A stretch of DNA of 15,539 nucleotides from an uncultured Streptococcus sp. (GTDB lineage: Bacteria > Bacillota > Bacilli > Lactobacillales > Streptococcaceae): the NCBI GenBank assembly GCA_916048115.1, contig CAJZGQ010000014.1:1-15539 (forward strand), in the 5' to 3' direction. The position numbers were made by a program, and so were the translations under genes. The notes beneath the pieces are model-generated. The model saw nothing but the letters and a program-made list of their open reading frames with translations, did no database searches and was not told the DNA's origin. Shown here one piece after another: positions 13,733-15,539 of this stretch (its first letter is position 1; the number at the start of each line of letters is the position of its first letter).

Positions 13733-15473
13733 AGCTCATGTGATGAAGCGGCTCTTGACTTACATGTGGCGTTATAAATGGTTAACAGCCCTAGCCTTAG
13801 CCTTCACCTTCCTAACTAGTCTGTTATTGACGGCGATCCCTCTTGCAGCTCGCTGGTATATTGACCACTTAGTGGATCCAACAGAAGCAGGCTCTCCAGT
13901 ACTGACAGCTTTTCAGTTTTTGATTCTCTACTATGGGTTATTCATTGGGCGCGTGCTGGCAACCTACCTGAGCCAGTTAACCTTTGCGCGTGTATCCAAT
14001 TCTATCGTAAGAGATATCCGACTAGATATTTTCCAAAATCTTCAAAGGCTGGGTATGTCCTTTTATGACCAGACAGCAGCAGGTTCGATTGTTTCGCGTG
14101 TGACCAATGATACACAGGCAGTCGCAGATATGTTTTCTACGGTCTTTTCAAGCCTGGTTTCATCCTTTTTACTCTTTCTAGTCACTCTAGTAACCATGTT
14201 TAGCTTGGACTGGCATTTGACTATTTGGATCTTGCCTTTTCTTCCTATCATTTGGTTTTCCATCCGTCTCTATCGCAAGTTATCCAATCGCTTGGTCAAG
14301 ATGACCCGACAAAAATTATCAGATATCAATGTGAAATTATCGGAATCCATTGAAGGAATGCGGATCGTGCAGGCCTTTCGTCAAGAAAAGCGCTTGACGG
14401 ATGAATTCGAACAGATTAATGGGGAACATTTGGATTATGCCAACCGATCTGTGGATGTCAATTCCCTCTTTTTGAGGCCAGCTATGACCCTGTTACAGGT
14501 CCTGGCTTATGCGGTCATTCTAACCTTTTTTGGCCTAAATTGGCAGTTCTCAGGCTTTACAGCAGGTCTTATCTATGCCTTTATCCAATATGTTAACCAG
14601 CTTTTCCAGCCCTTGATTGATGTCACCCAAAATTTTGCAACCTTGCAGACCTCAACCATTTCTGCAGGTCGTGTCTTTGAGATGATGGATCGAGACGACT
14701 ATGAACCCAAGCAAGCTGGTAGCCTGAAAGAGATCGAGCGGGGGGATATTCGTTTTGAGCATGTATCTTTTTCTTATGATAGCAAACGGGATGTCCTAAA
14801 AGAGATCTCCTTTGAGGTCAAAAACGGACAAACCATCGCTTTTGTTGGTCATACTGGTTCTGGTAAATCTTCTATTATCAATCTCTTCATGCGCTTTTAT
14901 GAATTTGATCGTGGCCAGATCTTGATTGATGGAAAGGATATCAAGGACTACAGTCAGGAAGCCTTGCGCAAGTCTATCGGTCTAGTGCTGCAGGAACCTT
15001 TTCTCTATCATGGAACCATTGCTTCCAATATCCGGATGTACCATGAGGAACTGACAGAGGCTGAAATCCAACAAGCCGCCGAATTTGTGGATGTGGAGGA
15101 ATTTATCGAGAATCTACCTGGTGGCTATAATCATCCGGTAACCGAGCGGGGTTCTACCCTATCGACTGGTCAGCGACAGCTTCTGGCTTTTGCTCGAACC
15201 ATTGCTGCTCAACCTAAGATTCTCATTTTGGATGAGGCCACGGCTAATATTGACCAAGAGACAGAAGAAATGATCCAAAACTCTCTGAAGAAGATGCGCC
15301 AAGGGCGGACAACCATTGCTATTGCCCATCGTCTTTCTACTATCCAAGATGCCGATTGCATTTATGTTCTCGATAAGGGAAAAATCATCGAATCAGGCAA
15401 CCACGATCAGCTCATTGCTCTAGGAGGAACGTATAAGAAAATGTATGACCTCCAGGCCGGTATGATGAAATAA
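13719..15473 (+). CDS. Heterodimeric ABC multidrug exporter subunit, BmrD/YheH (LmrD) type
   Basis: This is the partner half-transporter, also 584 residues, with membrane helices up to about 315 and a C-terminal ATPase. It has Walker A GHTGSGKSS (377-385), Q425 in the Q-loop, a full Walker B ILILDE with catalytic E506, and H537. Its signature is LSTGQ (481-485) instead of LSGGQ. Thus the consensus ATP site would use this subunit's Walker motifs with the partner's LSGGQ, while the degenerate site combines D497 of the partner with this LSTGQ. GGAGG lies nine bases upstream of the ATG inside the previous gene. It should sit in the cell membrane as a heterodimer. Confidence 0.9.
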   Translation: MKTSEAHVMKRLLTYMWRYKWLTALALAFTFLTSLLLTAIPLAARWYIDHLVDPTEAGSPVLTAFQFLILYYGLFIGRVLATYLSQLTFARVSNSIVRDIRLDIFQNLQRLGMSFYDQTAAGSIVSRVTNDTQAVADMFSTVFSSLVSSFLLFLVTLVTMFSLDWHLTIWILPFLPIIWFSIRLYRKLSNRLVKMTRQKLSDINVKLSESIEGMRIVQAFRQEKRLTDEFEQINGEHLDYANRSVDVNSLFLRPAMTLLQVLAYAVILTFFGLNWQFSGFTAGLIYAFIQYVNQLFQPLIDVTQNFATLQTSTISAGRVFEMMDRDDYEPKQAGSLKEIERGDIRFEHVSFSYDSKRDVLKEISFEVKNGQTIAFVGHTGSGKSSIINLFMRFYEFDRGQILIDGKDIKDYSQEALRKSIGLVLQEPFLYHGTIASNIRMYHEELTEAEIQQAAEFVDVEEFIENLPGGYNHPVTERGSTLSTGQRQLLAFARTIAAQPKILILDEATANIDQETEEMIQNSLKKMRQGRTTIAIAHRLSTIQDADCIYVLDKGKIIESGNHDQLIALGGTYKKMYDLQAGMMK

Positions 15474-15488
15474 GGACAAACAAGGAGA

Positions 15489-15539
15489 GTGGGACAGAAA
15501 TCGGTAATTCGTTAGAATTCGATTTCGTCGTCCCACCTC
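15489..15539. repeat. Structured intergenic repeat element, second copy (cut by window end)
   Basis: These 51 bases are the exact reverse complement of 9803-9853. They fold into the same hairpin (GTGGGAC with GTCCCAC and inner stems) 15 bases after the exporter stop codon, so it may also help end transcription, although no T-tract is visible before the window ends. The rest of the element would lie beyond the window. Confidence 0.75.

Noticed and set aside
11978..15473. Assignment of the exporter pair as PatA/PatB
   Set aside because: The N- and C-terminal segments agree better with YheI/YheH (BmrC/BmrD) and LmrC/LmrD as I recall them, so I did not use the pat names.
1..15539. A new defence, mobile or biosynthetic system
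   Set aside because: Every sizeable ORF belongs to a recognisable housekeeping, salvage, transport or conserved-unknown family. There is no transposase, integrase, toxin-antitoxin pair, CRISPR array or secondary-metabolite gene.

Overview
The window looks like chromosomal DNA of a viridans-type Streptococcus (mitis/sanguinis/parasanguinis neighbourhood). I base this on the protein sequences, the AT-leaning composition, the strong AGGAGG ribosome binding sites and the gene order coaA / methyltransferase-pdp-deoC-cdd-BMP lipoprotein-nupABC, which I recall from streptococcal genomes. The species cannot be fixed from the sequence alone. No plasmid, phage, CRISPR or transposase signal is visible, and I found no exotic multi-gene system. 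The most unusual content is in the non-coding DNA.

Left part, minus strand (about 1-1900): a small P-loop kinase-like protein of the FlaR group, ribosomal protein S20 (rpsT, with a TTG start, a near-consensus promoter and a clean terminator) and type I pantothenate kinase (coaA, with its own promoter). A compact divergent control region of about 90 bp (1846-1936) separates coaA from the next operon. It holds two opposing promoters, a CcpA-type cre-like sequence overlapping both -35 boxes, and a +1 so close to the ATG that the first plus-strand message may be leaderless.

Middle part, plus strand (1937-9672): a nucleoside salvage operon. An RsmC-like methyltransferase is coupled to pyrimidine-nucleoside phosphorylase (pdp), deoxyribose-phosphate aldolase (deoC) and cytidine deaminase (cdd). 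These are followed by a BMP-family nucleoside-binding lipoprotein and an ABC importer made of one double-ATPase (NupA) and two permeases (NupB, NupC). In combination, the lipoprotein and importer bring in nucleosides, Cdd deaminates cytidine or deoxycytidine, Pdp splits off the base, and DeoC turns deoxyribose-5-phosphate into glyceraldehyde-3-phosphate and acetaldehyde. The phosphopentomutase that should join the last two steps, and any dedicated regulator, are not in the window. A terminator and two further hairpins between the lipoprotein gene and nupA probably make the binding protein more abundant than the transporter.

Right part, plus strand (9673-15539): after a terminator comes a structured repeat element of about 179 bp (9681-9859), then a membrane-anchored YpmS-like protein, a CutC-family protein, a YjbR/MmcQ-like protein and a heterodimeric ABC multidrug exporter of the BmrCD (YheIH)/LmrCD type. 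The window ends inside a second, oppositely oriented copy of the repeat. Its visible 51 bp are identical to the first copy, so the block of five genes is bracketed by inverted repeats.
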